DNA of 64,000 bases from Lichenicoccus sp964247695 (GTDB taxonomy: Bacteria; Pseudomonadota; Alphaproteobacteria; Acetobacterales; Acetobacteraceae). The DNA lies in NCBI GenBank assembly GCA_964247695.1, contig CAXTVI010000014.1, forward strand, positions 28,013 through 92,012, given 5' to 3'. The position numbers and the translations under genes were made by a program. Shown in pieces: positions 26,700-35,690 of the stretch (the first letter of the stretch is position 1; each line of letters starts with the position of its first letter). The notes beneath the pieces were generated by a model. The model saw only the letters and a program-made list of their open reading frames with translations, searched no databases and had not been told where the DNA came from.

Positions 26700-28475
26700 A
26701 TGCCATCGATCCGCCGCGCCTGCCGCTCGAGCCTGACCCGGCTGCTGCCGTTGCTCGGCGTCCTCCTGTCGGGCAGCCTGCTGAGCCCTTCCGGGGCCCA
26801 CGCGGCCCCCGAGGATGCCCGAACTGCTGCGTCGCAGCCACCGGCTCCGGCGTACGGCACCTATCTCAGCGGCGTCGTCGCCGGCGCGCTCGGCGATGCG
26901 GACGCGGCCTCCGGCAAGCTGCTGCAGGTGCTCGACACCGACCCTGGCGATCCGGCCCTGCGCAGCCAGGCCTTCATCTTCTCGACCCTCGCAGGCCGGC
27001 CGGATGCGGCCCGGCTGGCGCCCTCGATCGTGGGCAACCCGCTCGCGCCGATCGTCATCGGCAATGCCGCGGCAGTCGCCGGACGCTGGAGCGACGCGCT
27101 GTCAAGCTACGGGCGCATCGAGCACACGGCGCTGAACCAGTTGCTGCAGCCACTGCTGCTGGCCTGGTCGGAGCAGGGGGCCGGGCAGACCGACCTCGCG
27201 CTGACCCGGCTGGTGCCGCTCACCCAGAACAACCCGATCGCCGGCGTGTATGCCATGCATGCGGCGATGATCGCCGATCTCGCCGGGCGCACCGACCAGG
27301 CGGGTGCGCTCTACCAGCAGGCGGCCTCCCTCATCCCCGGCTCCGACATGATGCTGGTGCAGGCCTATGGCGGGTTCCTGGCCCGACACGGCAAGCCGCT
27401 CATCGCCCAGGGCATGGTGCATGCGCTGACCAGGGCGGTGCCGATGCTGGGCATCGCCGAGCCCGGCCTCGACGCCGCACTGGTTCGAAGCCGGGATCAA
27501 GCAGGCTCGCAACCGGCCTGCGCCGGGCTCGCGCGCGCGTTCCTGACCATGGCGTCGCTGATCCAGCAGCAGGCGCCGCGCGGCCAGGAAGCCGAGACCT
27601 TCATGCTGCGGTTCGCCCTCGATCTGCAGCCGGACCTGTCGGCGGCGCGGCTGTTGCTGGCGGATCTGCAGGGCAACTCCCACCAGACCCAGGCGGCGCT
27701 CGCGACGCTGCGCGAGATCCCGCCCGGCGATCCGCTGGCGCCGGTGGCGGGCCTGCGGATCGCCGCCCTGGATGCGGGTATCGGCGGCCCGGGCGAGCGG
27801 GCCGAGGCACAGGCCATCCTCGACCGGCTGGCATCGACGTTCCCGCGCCGGCCTGAGCCGCTGCAGTCGCTCGGCGACCTGCTGCAGGACGAAGGGCACT
27901 ATGCCCAGGCGATCACCGCCTACGACCGCGCGATCGCGCTGATGTCGCCGCTCACCACCGACGACTGGCCGGTGCTGTTCGCACGCGCCACCGCCTACGA
28001 CCGAGCCCGGCAGTGGCCGCGCGCGCAGTCCGACCTCGAGCAGGCGCTGGCGCTGGCGCCGGAGCAGCCGTTCCTGCTGAACTATCTCGGCTATAGCTGG
28101 GTCGAGCGCCGCCACGACCTCGACGATGCGCGGCGCATGATCGAGCGCGCGCTCGATGCCAAGCCCGAGGACGGCTCGATCCGCGACAGCCTGGGCTGGG
28201 CGATGTACCGCCAGGACGATGTCCCGGGCGCGGTGCGCACGCTCGAACGGGCCGCCGAGCAGATCCCGGAGGATCCGACCGTGAACTACCATCTCGGCAT
28301 CGCCTACTGGTCGGCCGGACGGCATGTCGAGGCCGCGGACCAGTGGCGCTGGGCGCTCAACCTGCATCCGGACCGGCAGGAGGAGGCCCGCATCCGGGCG
28401 GCCTTGCGCGAAGCGACACGCCCGGGCGGCGATCCGGTGACGGCAGCCGACGCCCTGCCGGTCTCGGTGCCCTGA
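26700..28475 (+). CDS. Exported tetratricopeptide repeat protein
   Basis: A 591-residue protein with a signal peptide ending near residue 35 (SPSGAHAAPED) and a long array of helical repeats. The clearest TPR units are in the C-terminal half: DEGHYAQAITAYDRAIAL, WPRAQSDLEQALALAP, DDARRMIERALDAKP, VRTLERAAEQIPEDP and VNYHLGIAYWSAGR. It resembles the TPR proteins encoded just upstream of ispE in many alphaproteobacteria and probably acts as a periplasmic or outer-membrane-associated scaffold. ispE begins 13 bp downstream, so the two are co-transcribed. Confidence 0.85.
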   Translation: MPSIRRACRSSLTRLLPLLGVLLSGSLLSPSGAHAAPEDARTAASQPPAPAYGTYLSGVVAGALGDADAASGKLLQVLDTDPGDPALRSQAFIFSTLAGRPDAARLAPSIVGNPLAPIVIGNAAAVAGRWSDALSSYGRIEHTALNQLLQPLLLAWSEQGAGQTDLALTRLVPLTQNNPIAGVYAMHAAMIADLAGRTDQAGALYQQAASLIPGSDMMLVQAYGGFLARHGKPLIAQGMVHALTRAVPMLGIAEPGLDAALVRSRDQAGSQPACAGLARAFLTMASLIQQQAPRGQEAETFMLRFALDLQPDLSAARLLLADLQGNSHQTQAALATLREIPPGDPLAPVAGLRIAALDAGIGGPGERAEAQAILDRLASTFPRRPEPLQSLGDLLQDEGHYAQAITAYDRAIALMSPLTTDDWPVLFARATAYDRARQWPRAQSDLEQALALAPEQPFLLNYLGYSWVERRHDLDDARRMIERALDAKPEDGSIRDSLGWAMYRQDDVPGAVRTLERAAEQIPEDPTVNYHLGIAYWSAGRHVEAADQWRWALNLHPDRQEEARIRAALREATRPGGDPVTAADALPVSVP

Positions 28476-28488
28476 CGGAGGCATCGGG

Positions 28489-29361
28489 ATGGACCTCGAG
28501 GAGATCGCCTGCGCCAAGGTGAACCTCTACCTGCATGTCACCGGGCGAAGGCCGGACAGCTACCACCTCCTCGACAGTCTCGCGGTGTTCCCGCTGGCAT
28601 TCGACCGGCTGACGGTGCAGGCCGCCACGTCAATCGACCTCTCGCTCGAGGGTCCCTTCGCGGAAACCCTGCAGCCCTCGGCGGAAGACGGCGACAACCT
28701 GGTGCTGCGCGCAGCCCGGGCGCTGGCTGCCGGACGGGCGGTTCCGGGCGCGCACCTCACGCTGCACAAGCACCTCCCGGTCGCCTCCGGGATCGGCGGC
28801 GGCTCGGCGGATGCCGCGGCGGCGCTGCGGCTGCTGCGCCGGTTCTGGGCGATGGACGACATCACCGGCCGGGATCTGCACGAGATCGCGGCCGCGCTGG
28901 GCGCGGACGTACCGGTATGCCTCGCGCAGGCCACGGCGCGCATGCAGGGCGTGGGCGAGCAGCTGAGCACCGGCCCGACGCTGCCGGCGGTCGGCATGAT
29001 GCTGGTGAACTGCCGGGAGGCGGTCTCCACTCCGGCGGTGTTCCGGGCACGCGCGCCGGGCTTCCGTCCGGCGGCGGCGCTGCCGCCCGCCTGGCCGGAC
29101 GCCGCCGCCATGGCGGACGGGCTACGGCCGCTCTCGAACGACCTGGAGGACGCCGCGCGCGCGCTGTGCCCGGCGATCGACGATGTGCTCCAGGCCCTGC
29201 GGGCACTGCCCGGCTGCCTGATCGCACGCATGAGCGGATCCGGCGCCACCTGCTTCGCACTGTTCGCCGATCCGGCGGCGGCGCGGGATGCCGAGGCCGT
29301 GGCCCGCTTCCCGGAGTACTGGTGGCGCTGGTCCGGGGGCCTGCACCAGCCGACGACCTGA
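28489..29361 (+). CDS. ispE: 4-diphosphocytidyl-2-C-methyl-D-erythritol kinase
   Basis: A 290-residue GHMP kinase catalysing the ATP-dependent fourth step of the MEP isoprenoid pathway. Family motifs are CAKVNLYLHVTGRRPDSYH at the N-terminus, the ATP-binding PVASGIGGGSADAAAAL and the C-terminal ARMSGSGATCFALF. It has a clear GGAGG-like site upstream of its ATG. It supplies the same pathway as dxs, about 16 kb away, and follows the TPR gene by 13 bp. Its end is convergent with an SDR gene. Confidence 0.96.
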   Translation: MDLEEIACAKVNLYLHVTGRRPDSYHLLDSLAVFPLAFDRLTVQAATSIDLSLEGPFAETLQPSAEDGDNLVLRAARALAAGRAVPGAHLTLHKHLPVASGIGGGSADAAAALRLLRRFWAMDDITGRDLHEIAAALGADVPVCLAQATARMQGVGEQLSTGPTLPAVGMMLVNCREAVSTPAVFRARAPGFRPAAALPPAWPDAAAMADGLRPLSNDLEDAARALCPAIDDVLQALRALPGCLIARMSGSGATCFALFADPAAARDAEAVARFPEYWWRWSGGLHQPTT

Positions 29362-29368
29362 GCGGAAC

Positions 29369-30418
29369 TCAGCGCCCGGGCAGGCGCACCGGGCAGCGCT
29401 TCGTCGTCGGCGCTGCTTCGGCGGCCTGCGTCCCGGAAAACGCGTTCCGCGCGGCCGCCAGTGCGATGAAGCCGAGCGCCGCGATACCGACGCCGAGCTT
29501 GTGGCGGCTGGTGAACAGCTCGTAGCTGCGCGTGCGCGCCTGCTCGTCGAAATTGCCGTGCGCCGCATAGGCGCCGGGCACGCTCTCGTAGAGGTTGCTA
29601 GCCGCGTTCGGGTCGGCCTTCTCCTTGGTCATCTGGCCGCTATAGCCGGCGCGCGCCAGATAGCGGTCGGCGAGGCCCGCGGCGACGCGGTTTGCCAGAA
29701 TGGCGCGGACGGTCGAGAAGCCGACCCACACCTCGCGACGGTGGTGGAAGGCGGCGAACACGATGGCGCGCGCCGCGATCTCCGGCTCGTAGATCGGCGG
29801 CACCGGCTGCATGCGCTGACCGGTGCGGTTCAGCGCCCAGGAGAATTGCGGCGTGTTGATCGCCGGCAGGTGCACCATTGTGAGGTGGATGTCGTCGCCG
29901 TCGTGCAGGATCTCGGAGCGCAGGCTGTCGGTGAAGCCGCGTATCGCCGACTTGGCGCCGCAATACACCGCCTGCAGCGGCACCGAGCGGTAGGCCAGCG
30001 CCGAGCCGACATTGACGATGGTGCCGGAGCCACGTCGGCGCATGCGGCGCAATGCCGCCATGGTGCCGAACACGGTTCCGAGATAGGTCACCTCGGTGGC
30101 GCGCCGGAATTCGGCCGGCGTGATCTCGACCACCGGCGAATAGACCGTCGCCATCGCGTTGTTGACCCAGACGGTGATCGGGCCGAGCGCCGCCTCGATG
30201 CTGTCGGCCGCTTCCTCGACCGCCGCATCGTCGGCGACGTCGGCGATGGCGACCGCTGTCCGGACGCCGAAGGCCCGCAATTCCTCGGCGGCGCTGTCCA
30301 GCCGGTCCTGGTTGCGTCCGATCAGCCCGACATCGCAGCCCTTGTTGGCGAATTCACGCGCGGTGGCGCGGCCGACACCGGCGGCGCCCCCGGTGATGAC
30401 GACAACCTGTTTCGGCAT
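29369..30418 (-). CDS. SDR family oxidoreductase with C-terminal extension
   Basis: A 349-residue short-chain dehydrogenase/reductase. The N-terminal cofactor motif is VVITGGAAGVGRAT, followed by NNAMATVYSPV and the catalytic SALAYRSVPLQAVYCGAKSA with the Y-x-x-x-K pair. Beyond the normal 250-residue domain there is a C-terminal extension of about 100 residues containing a hydrophobic helix (LGVGIAALGFIALAAARN), so it may be membrane-attached. The ATG at 30418 was chosen because the Rossmann fold begins immediately after it. The substrate is unknown. Confidence 0.87.
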   Translation of the reverse strand: MPKQVVVITGGAAGVGRATAREFANKGCDVGLIGRNQDRLDSAAEELRAFGVRTAVAIADVADDAAVEEAADSIEAALGPITVWVNNAMATVYSPVVEITPAEFRRATEVTYLGTVFGTMAALRRMRRRGSGTIVNVGSALAYRSVPLQAVYCGAKSAIRGFTDSLRSEILHDGDDIHLTMVHLPAINTPQFSWALNRTGQRMQPVPPIYEPEIAARAIVFAAFHHRREVWVGFSTVRAILANRVAAGLADRYLARAGYSGQMTKEKADPNAASNLYESVPGAYAAHGNFDEQARTRSYELFTSRHKLGVGIAALGFIALAAARNAFSGTQAAEAAPTTKRCPVRLPGR

Positions 30419-30454
30419 TGCGCTGAGGTATCCCTGCACTTGTGAGGGCGGAAC

Positions 30455-30470
30455 GCAGCCGCGAGGCTGC
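30455..30470. terminator. GNRA-loop hairpin between DedA and SDR genes
   Basis: Perfect 6-bp stem GCAGCC/GGCTGC with a GCGA tetraloop, in the 149 bp between the DedA stop and the SDR start. On the plus strand it is followed by CGTTTTG; on the minus strand, the direction of both genes, no T-run follows. It could be a weak terminator for the DedA gene or an mRNA-stabilising hairpin. Confidence 0.3.
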
Positions 30471-30567
30471 CGTTTTGCGCGCGGAGGCGGGCGCACCGGA
30501 CAAGCTCCGCTCTCGATCGTGGTTCCCTAGGAGAGAGGGCCGATCCAGGGCAGCCGTCGCATCAGGA

Positions 30568-31182
30568 TCATGCGCGGCGGCGTCGCAGCTTGTGCCATAC
30601 GAACCATCCTGCAGCCGCGAGCACGACCACCACCACGACGAGGTCGAACTGGTGCATCACCGCACGCAGCCTCGGGTCGCTGTCCCAGCGCCGGCCAAGC
30701 TGGTCGCCGACGGTGGCCAGTGCGTAGCACCAGATGAACGATCCGATGAAGGTGTAGAGCTGGAACGGCGCCTGTCGCATCCGGGCCATGCCGGCGGGCA
30801 GGGCGATGAAGGTGCGGACCACGGGGAGCAGCCGCCCGATCAATACAGCGGGCGTGCCGAAGCGGGCAAAGAAGCGCTCCGCCTGGTCGAGGTCGTGATG
30901 GTCCAGCAGGATCCAGCCGCCGTACCGGTCCACGAAGCGGCGGCCGCCGGTCGCGCCGATCCAGTAGGCGATCGTCGAGCCGATGTTGCAGCCGATCGCG
31001 CCTGCCAGCGCCACGACCAGCAGACTGAACCGCCCGGTGGAGGTCAGATAGCCGGCGAACGGCATGATCACTTCGGATGGGAGCGGGATGCAGGCGGATT
31101 CCAGCGCCATCAGCACCGCAACCCCACCATAGCCGCCGGCTGAGATCACGCTGGTGATCCATGCCGCGAGAAGTCCAATCAA
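30568..31182 (-). CDS. DedA family membrane protein
   Basis: A 204-residue DedA/SNARE-associated (VTT domain) inner-membrane protein. Family motifs are ESACIPLPSEVIMPFAGYL, GATGGRRFVDRYG, FARFGTPAVLIGRLLPVVRTF and ALPAGMARM. DedA proteins are linked to lipid flipping (undecaprenyl phosphate or phospholipid) and membrane homeostasis. The frame has no ATG close to the first helix; the TTG at 31182 gives an N-terminus that fits the family. No strong ribosome site is seen. Confidence 0.9.
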   Translation of the reverse strand: MIGLLAAWITSVISAGGYGGVAVLMALESACIPLPSEVIMPFAGYLTSTGRFSLLVVALAGAIGCNIGSTIAYWIGATGGRRFVDRYGGWILLDHHDLDQAERFFARFGTPAVLIGRLLPVVRTFIALPAGMARMRQAPFQLYTFIGSFIWCYALATVGDQLGRRWDSDPRLRAVMHQFDLVVVVVVLAAAGWFVWHKLRRRRA

Positions 31183-31285
31183 GAGCTTCGGCCTTTCGTT
31201 CCGGTAGCGGCGGCTTCTTGTGGCACCCGCCGCTCCCGGCTTCCAGCCTTCTTTTCCTGGCCGGTGTGCCGATCCTCGGCAGCGC

Positions 31286-32722
31286 TCAGGCCAGTAGCGT
31301 GACCGTCGCGCGCAGCCCCTTCGGCATGCGGTTGGCGAGCGTGATGTCGCCGCCATGCCCGCGGATGATGTTGCGCGCGATGGCGAGGCCGAGCCCGGTG
31401 CCGCCGGTCTCGCGGTTGCGGCTGGCCTCCACCCGCACGAACGGCTCGAACACCCGATCGAGATCCCCCGGCGCGAGGCCCGGCCCGTCATCCTCGATCA
31501 GCACGGTCACGTAGTCGGTGGCCGGCTTGAGCGTCACCATGGCGCCGCCGCCATAGACGATGGCGTTGCCGATGAGATTGGCCAGCGCGCGCTTGAGTGC
31601 CAGCGAGCGCGCCTTGATGGTGACGACCGGCGGCTCGACCGCGAAGCCGACCTGGTTGGTGATGTCGGGACGCCCGTCCACCGCCTCGTCGAGGATGGTG
31701 CTGAGCAGCGCGCTGAGGTCGAGCGGCACCAGCGGCTCTCGGTTGGCGCTGTCGCGTCCGAAGGCGAGGGTCGCCGACACCATCGCCTCGAGTTCGTCGA
31801 GATCGGCGGTGAACTTGCGGCGCAGCTCGTCATCCTCGATGAATTCCGAGCGCAGCTTGAGCCGGGTGATCGGCGTGCGCAGGTCGTGCCCGATCGCCGT
31901 CAGCAGCAGCGTGCGGTCGGTGACGAAGCGCCGGATGCGCGTCGCCATGGTGTTGAAGGCGATTGCCGCCGTGCGCACCTCGAGCGGGCCGTCCTCCGGT
32001 AGTGGCGACGCGTTCACGTCGCGCCCGAGTGCCTCGGCTGCGGCGGCCAGCGTGCGCACCGGCGCGGTCAGCCGGCGCACCGCCCAGTTGGTCAGGATGC
32101 CGGTCGCCACGATCATCAGCGTGAAGGCGATCGGGAAGGTCGGCGACGAGAACAGGTTGGGCGGCTGCACCCGGAACGCGATGCTGACCCAGCGGCTCTC
32201 GTCCGGCAGGTGCATCGACACTTCGAAGCGGTGCCGGCCATGGTTGGCGCCGGCCATCACCTGCGTCGGATGCAGATGCATCGGGAACGGCATCATCTGC
32301 AGGTTGCTGCGCATCGCGTGCTGCATCTGCAGGCTGGCCGGATCAACGTCCGCGGTCTGCGGCCCAGGAGTCAGGCTGACCTTGAACCCGTTCGGCAGAT
32401 GCATGCGAGCGACCTCGTTGTCGCGCTGGCCGGGATCGGTCTCGACGATCGAGCGGTAGATCGCGACCACCCGCATCCCGGTCTCGCGTTCCTGCTCCAC
32501 GCGGTCGAGGTTGATGCGGTCGAGCGCATGGATCGCAAGCCCCGCCGCCTGCACCACCCCGAGGCCGGTGAGCAGCACCAGCGCCGTGCGTGCCGCGAGG
32601 CTGCGTGGCAGCAGCGCGGAGGCGGCGCGGCGCAGCAGCCGGGCAAGCCAACGCAGCGTCGCGACCCGGTTGCCTGTTGTCCAGGCCGGCTTCGAGGCGA
32701 GCGGATCAGACCCGTTCGACAT
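31286..32722 (-). CDS. EnvZ-type sensor histidine kinase
   Basis: A 478-residue membrane sensor kinase. TM1 is about residues 43-65 and TM2 about 196-215, framing a periplasmic sensor loop of roughly 130 residues with a Met/His-rich stretch (QMMPFPMHLHPTQVM). HAMP follows, then the dimerisation/phosphoacceptor helix AIGHDLRTPITRLK with H279, and the ATPase boxes N (NLIGNAIVYGG), G1 (EDDGPGLAPGD) and G2 (GGTGLGLAIARN). The ATG at 32722 overlaps the upstream response regulator gene by 17 bp. The stimulus is unknown; the Met/His loop could bind a metal. Confidence 0.92.
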   Translation of the reverse strand: MSNGSDPLASKPAWTTGNRVATLRWLARLLRRAASALLPRSLAARTALVLLTGLGVVQAAGLAIHALDRINLDRVEQERETGMRVVAIYRSIVETDPGQRDNEVARMHLPNGFKVSLTPGPQTADVDPASLQMQHAMRSNLQMMPFPMHLHPTQVMAGANHGRHRFEVSMHLPDESRWVSIAFRVQPPNLFSSPTFPIAFTLMIVATGILTNWAVRRLTAPVRTLAAAAEALGRDVNASPLPEDGPLEVRTAAIAFNTMATRIRRFVTDRTLLLTAIGHDLRTPITRLKLRSEFIEDDELRRKFTADLDELEAMVSATLAFGRDSANREPLVPLDLSALLSTILDEAVDGRPDITNQVGFAVEPPVVTIKARSLALKRALANLIGNAIVYGGGAMVTLKPATDYVTVLIEDDGPGLAPGDLDRVFEPFVRVEASRNRETGGTGLGLAIARNIIRGHGGDITLANRMPKGLRATVTLLA

Positions 32723-33425
32723 CGGCCGCCAGGACATAGCCTCCGCCGCGGACCGTCTTGATGACCTGTGCGTTGCGGCCGTCATCCTCGAGCTTGCGAC
32801 GCAGCCGGCTGATGGCGACATCGATCGCGCGGTCGAACGGACCCGCCTGGCGCCCGCGCAGCAGGTCGAGCAGCATGTCGCGCGTCAGCACCTTGTTGGC
32901 GCGGTCGAGCAGCGCCACCAGCAACTCATATTCGCCCCCGGTAAGCGGCACCTCGACGCCGTCAGGATTGAGCAGGCGGCGGCGCGTCGGCTCCAGCAGC
33001 CAGCCGGCGAAACGCAGCACGCTGCGGTCGCCGTCCGGCTTGCGCTCGAGTTGCTCGGCGGTGCGGCGCATCACGGCGCGCATGCGGGCGAGCAGCTCGC
33101 GAGGATTGAACGGCTTCGGCAGGTAGTCGTCGGCGCCGAGCTCGAGGCCGATGATGCGGTCGGTCTCGTCGCCCATCGCCGTCAGCATGATGATCGGCAC
33201 GTTGCCCTGGCCGCGCAGCCAGCGCGCGAGATCCAGGCCGCTCTCGCCGGGCAGCATGAGATCGAGCACGACGATCTGGTAATGGCCGGCGCTCCAGGCG
33301 CGGCGCGCCTCGCGGCCGTCGCGTGCCGCGGTGACGCGGAAGCGGTTGCGTTCGAGGAAGCGGGCGAGGAGCTCGCGTATTTCGCGATCGTCATCGACGA
33401 TGAGGATGTGGGGCAGCGTTTCCAT
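32706..33425 (-). CDS. OmpR-type response regulator
   Basis: A 239-residue two-component regulator. The receiver domain has the acidic pair at DDD (residues 11-13), phosphoacceptor D55 in VVLDLMLP, and K104 in YLPKPF. The C-terminal winged-helix domain contains LTGGEYELLVALLDRANKVLTRD and AIDVAISRLRRKLEDD, followed by KTVRGGGYVL, which places it in the OmpR/PhoB family. It precedes and overlaps the sensor kinase gene by 17 bp, so the pair is co-translated. Confidence 0.95.
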   Translation of the reverse strand: METLPHILIVDDDREIRELLARFLERNRFRVTAARDGREARRAWSAGHYQIVVLDLMLPGESGLDLARWLRGQGNVPIIMLTAMGDETDRIIGLELGADDYLPKPFNPRELLARMRAVMRRTAEQLERKPDGDRSVLRFAGWLLEPTRRRLLNPDGVEVPLTGGEYELLVALLDRANKVLTRDMLLDLLRGRQAGPFDRAIDVAISRLRRKLEDDGRNAQVIKTVRGGGYVLAADVERV

Positions 33426-33514
33426 GATGCTGTTACAATAGACGCTCAGGGAGGCGACGGGCAGGCCGGGTAGCACTCCGTTTCAATTCCCAAAGTAACA
33501 GGCGCCGGGCGGGG

Positions 33515-34258
33515 TTACTCCGCATAGATCATCTTCCGCGTCATGCCGCCATCGATCACGAAGTCGGCGCCCGTGACGAAGCCGCTTTCCGGCCCGAGCA
33601 GCCACGCTGCGAGCGCGGCGACGTCGGACACCGTGCCGACCCGGCCGACCGGATGCTGGGCATGGTCCTCCGCACTCAAGGGGGCGCCGGACACGTCGAT
33701 CCAGCCCGGGCTGATGCTGTTCACGCGTATCTCCGGGCCGAGGCTCAGGGCGAGCGCGTGGGTGAGGGCGACAAGGCCGCCCTTCGAGGCGGCGTAGCTC
33801 TCGGTGTCCGGTTCCGACATGCGCGCCCGGGTGGAGGCGATATTGACGATCGCGCCACCTCCGTTGGCACGAAGCAAGGATGCCGCGGCGCGCGCAAGCA
33901 GGAACGGTCCGGTCAGGTTGACCGCGATGACGCGGTCCCAATCCATGGGTTGGAGCTGCTCGAGCGGGGTGCGGACCATGATGCCGGCGTTGCAGACCAG
34001 CGCGTCCAGCCGGCCGGCCTGCTCCCCGACCTGGGCGACGGCGCGCTCGATATCGGCGCGGTGGCCGGTATCGGCCGCGATGGGAATGCAGCGGCCGCCT
34101 TCGGCTCCGCTGTGCGCGTCCATCAGCTCGACGAGGCGCGCCGCATCGGTGTCGAGCGCAAAGACGATCCAGCCATCCGCGAGCAGATGCGAGGCGATAC
34201 CGCGGCCGATGCCGTGGGCGGCGCCGGTCACCATGGCGACGGGGACGGATGCGGTCAT
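33515..34258 (-). CDS. SDR family oxidoreductase
   Basis: A 247-residue classical short-chain dehydrogenase/reductase. It shows the dinucleotide-binding motif MVTGAAHGIGRGIA, the NAG motif VCNAGIM, catalytic Ser in IVNIASTRARM, Y-x-x-x-K in SYAASKGG, and the C-terminal GPESGFVTGADFVIDGG. Length and motifs fit FabG-like enzymes, but the substrate is not predictable. It is encoded on the same strand as the two-component system and 89 bp upstream of it, probably as a separate unit. Confidence 0.9.
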   Translation of the reverse strand: MTASVPVAMVTGAAHGIGRGIASHLLADGWIVFALDTDAARLVELMDAHSGAEGGRCIPIAADTGHRADIERAVAQVGEQAGRLDALVCNAGIMVRTPLEQLQPMDWDRVIAVNLTGPFLLARAAASLLRANGGGAIVNIASTRARMSEPDTESYAASKGGLVALTHALALSLGPEIRVNSISPGWIDVSGAPLSAEDHAQHPVGRVGTVSDVAALAAWLLGPESGFVTGADFVIDGGMTRKMIYAE

Positions 34259-34372
34259 GATGTCTCCGGTGCGACGTCAAGGGGTGCGCTGCGAACGCCG
34301 CCGGCTGCATGCGGATGCACACTTGCTGGCGCGGGCGCGGGCGGGGATGATCGGGCGGCTCAGAGGGTTCGG

Positions 34373-35682
34373 ATGATCATGTTGCCTGCGCTGCGTTCCT
34401 GGGTGCCATGGGTCGTGGCCCTGCCGGTCTGCATGAGCGGGGTCTGCGTGGGATGGGTCTCCGGCAGCGCGGCGCAGACGCTCTCGGTCCGGCATCCCGA
34501 GCCGCCGCCGGTGCCGCCGCCGCCACCTGCCGAGCCGGCCGCGGTGCGGCTGGATCCGGAGGCCGACAGCGAGCCCCCCCCTTCGGCACCGGCACCGGTG
34601 CCGACTCCGGCAGCCGACCTGCCGCAGCCGGCGCCGCCCGTCCCGGCGGCACCCCAGCCCCCGGCACCCCAGCCTTCGGCACCCCAGCCTTCGGCACAAA
34701 ATCCCGCATCCACCGCACCGGCCCCAACGCCGCCTGCGGNNNNNNNNNNNNNNNNNNNNNNNNNNNNNNNNNNNNNNNNNNNNNNNNNNNNNNNNNNNNN
34801 NNNNNNNNNNNNNNNNNNNNNNNNNNNNNNNNNNNNNNNCAAAATCCCGCATCCACCGCACCGGCCCCAACGCCGCCTGCGGCAGTCGGAAGCCCGACTG
34901 CTGCACCAGGCACCGGTGCCTCACCCGACAAAAGCCAAGTCACGGTGGTGCAGCCTGCCCCGCCGCAAGCCAAGCCCAAGCTACCCGCACCGGTGGCCGC
35001 CAAGCCGGTGCGGCCCGAGGACTCGCTGAAGCTGCAGAAGTTGAAGCTCGCGGCGCTGATCGACCGGGTCGTAATCGGCAAGGAGAAGGCGCAGATCGGC
35101 CACGTCATCGACGTGCTGGTGGACGAGAAAGGCGAGCCCGCCGCCCTCGTGGTGGATGTGGGCGGCTTCCTCGGGGTCGGCAACCGGCGCATCGCCATCG
35201 CATGGGAGCGCTTCGCGCTGGCGGGGCGAAACTTCCGCGATCCGCTGCAGCTTCCACTCACCGATGCGCAGGTCAAATCCGCACCGGCCTATGACGGGTC
35301 CGAGGAGGTCACGGTGATCCAGGGGGCAGTCGAACCTCCGGGCGCAAAGCCGACTCCATCCCTCGATGCGGCGAAGCCAGGCCCATCCCCCGGCGGTGCG
35401 GTCAAGGGCGTCCCGGATGCCAACGCCAAGCCGGCGGAGCCTTCGGGTGTCGAGGACCCTGCGGTCAGCCGGGTCGATGTCGGCCGTCAGGTCGAGGTCT
35501 CGGCTGGTTCGGGGCGGCAGCCGGCGTCGGCCCCGCCTGCCGTCCCGCTGCATCCGGCGCCGGGCAGCTTCGTGCCGGCGCCGTCCTTCCCCGCGCCCGG
35601 GCAGCACATGCCGGCCGCACCGGCCCCCTCTGCAAAATCGAACTCGCAACCGGCTCCGCCCGCGCCCCAGCAGCCGCACTGA
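34373..35682 (+). CDS. Exported proline-rich PRC-barrel protein (contains assembly gap)
   Basis: The frame is interrupted by 100 Ns at 34740-34839. Upstream it reads in one frame and downstream in another, but removing the Ns plus one copy of the duplicated 43-bp flank (143 nt) joins them into a single protein of 388 residues. It begins with MIMLPALRSWVPWVV and a hydrophobic signal or anchor, then a long Pro/Ala-rich spacer with three 15-bp tandem repeats (34648-34692). A PRC-barrel domain follows at about 35040-35310 (IDRVVIGKEKAQIGHVIDVLV), and the C-terminus is a Pro/Ala-rich tail. The role is unknown; the spacer suggests it spans part of the envelope. Confidence 0.75.
34648..34692. repeat. 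Three 15-bp tandem repeats encoding GTPAP/S-like units
   Basis: Three consecutive copies of a GGCACCCCAGCC-based 15-mer (34648-34662, 34663-34677, 34678-34692), the last two identical, inside the proline-rich spacer. They lie directly before the N gap and probably caused the assembly break; the true copy number may be higher. Confidence 0.8.
34697..34882. other. Assembly gap with 43-bp identical flanks
   Basis: Bases 34697-34739 are identical to 34840-34882, with exactly 100 Ns between. The two contig ends appear to overlap, and the Ns are a default scaffold spacer rather than unknown sequence. Collapsing the 143 nt restores the reading frame of the PRC-barrel gene. Confidence 0.85.
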
Positions 35683-35690
35683 GCCAAAGG

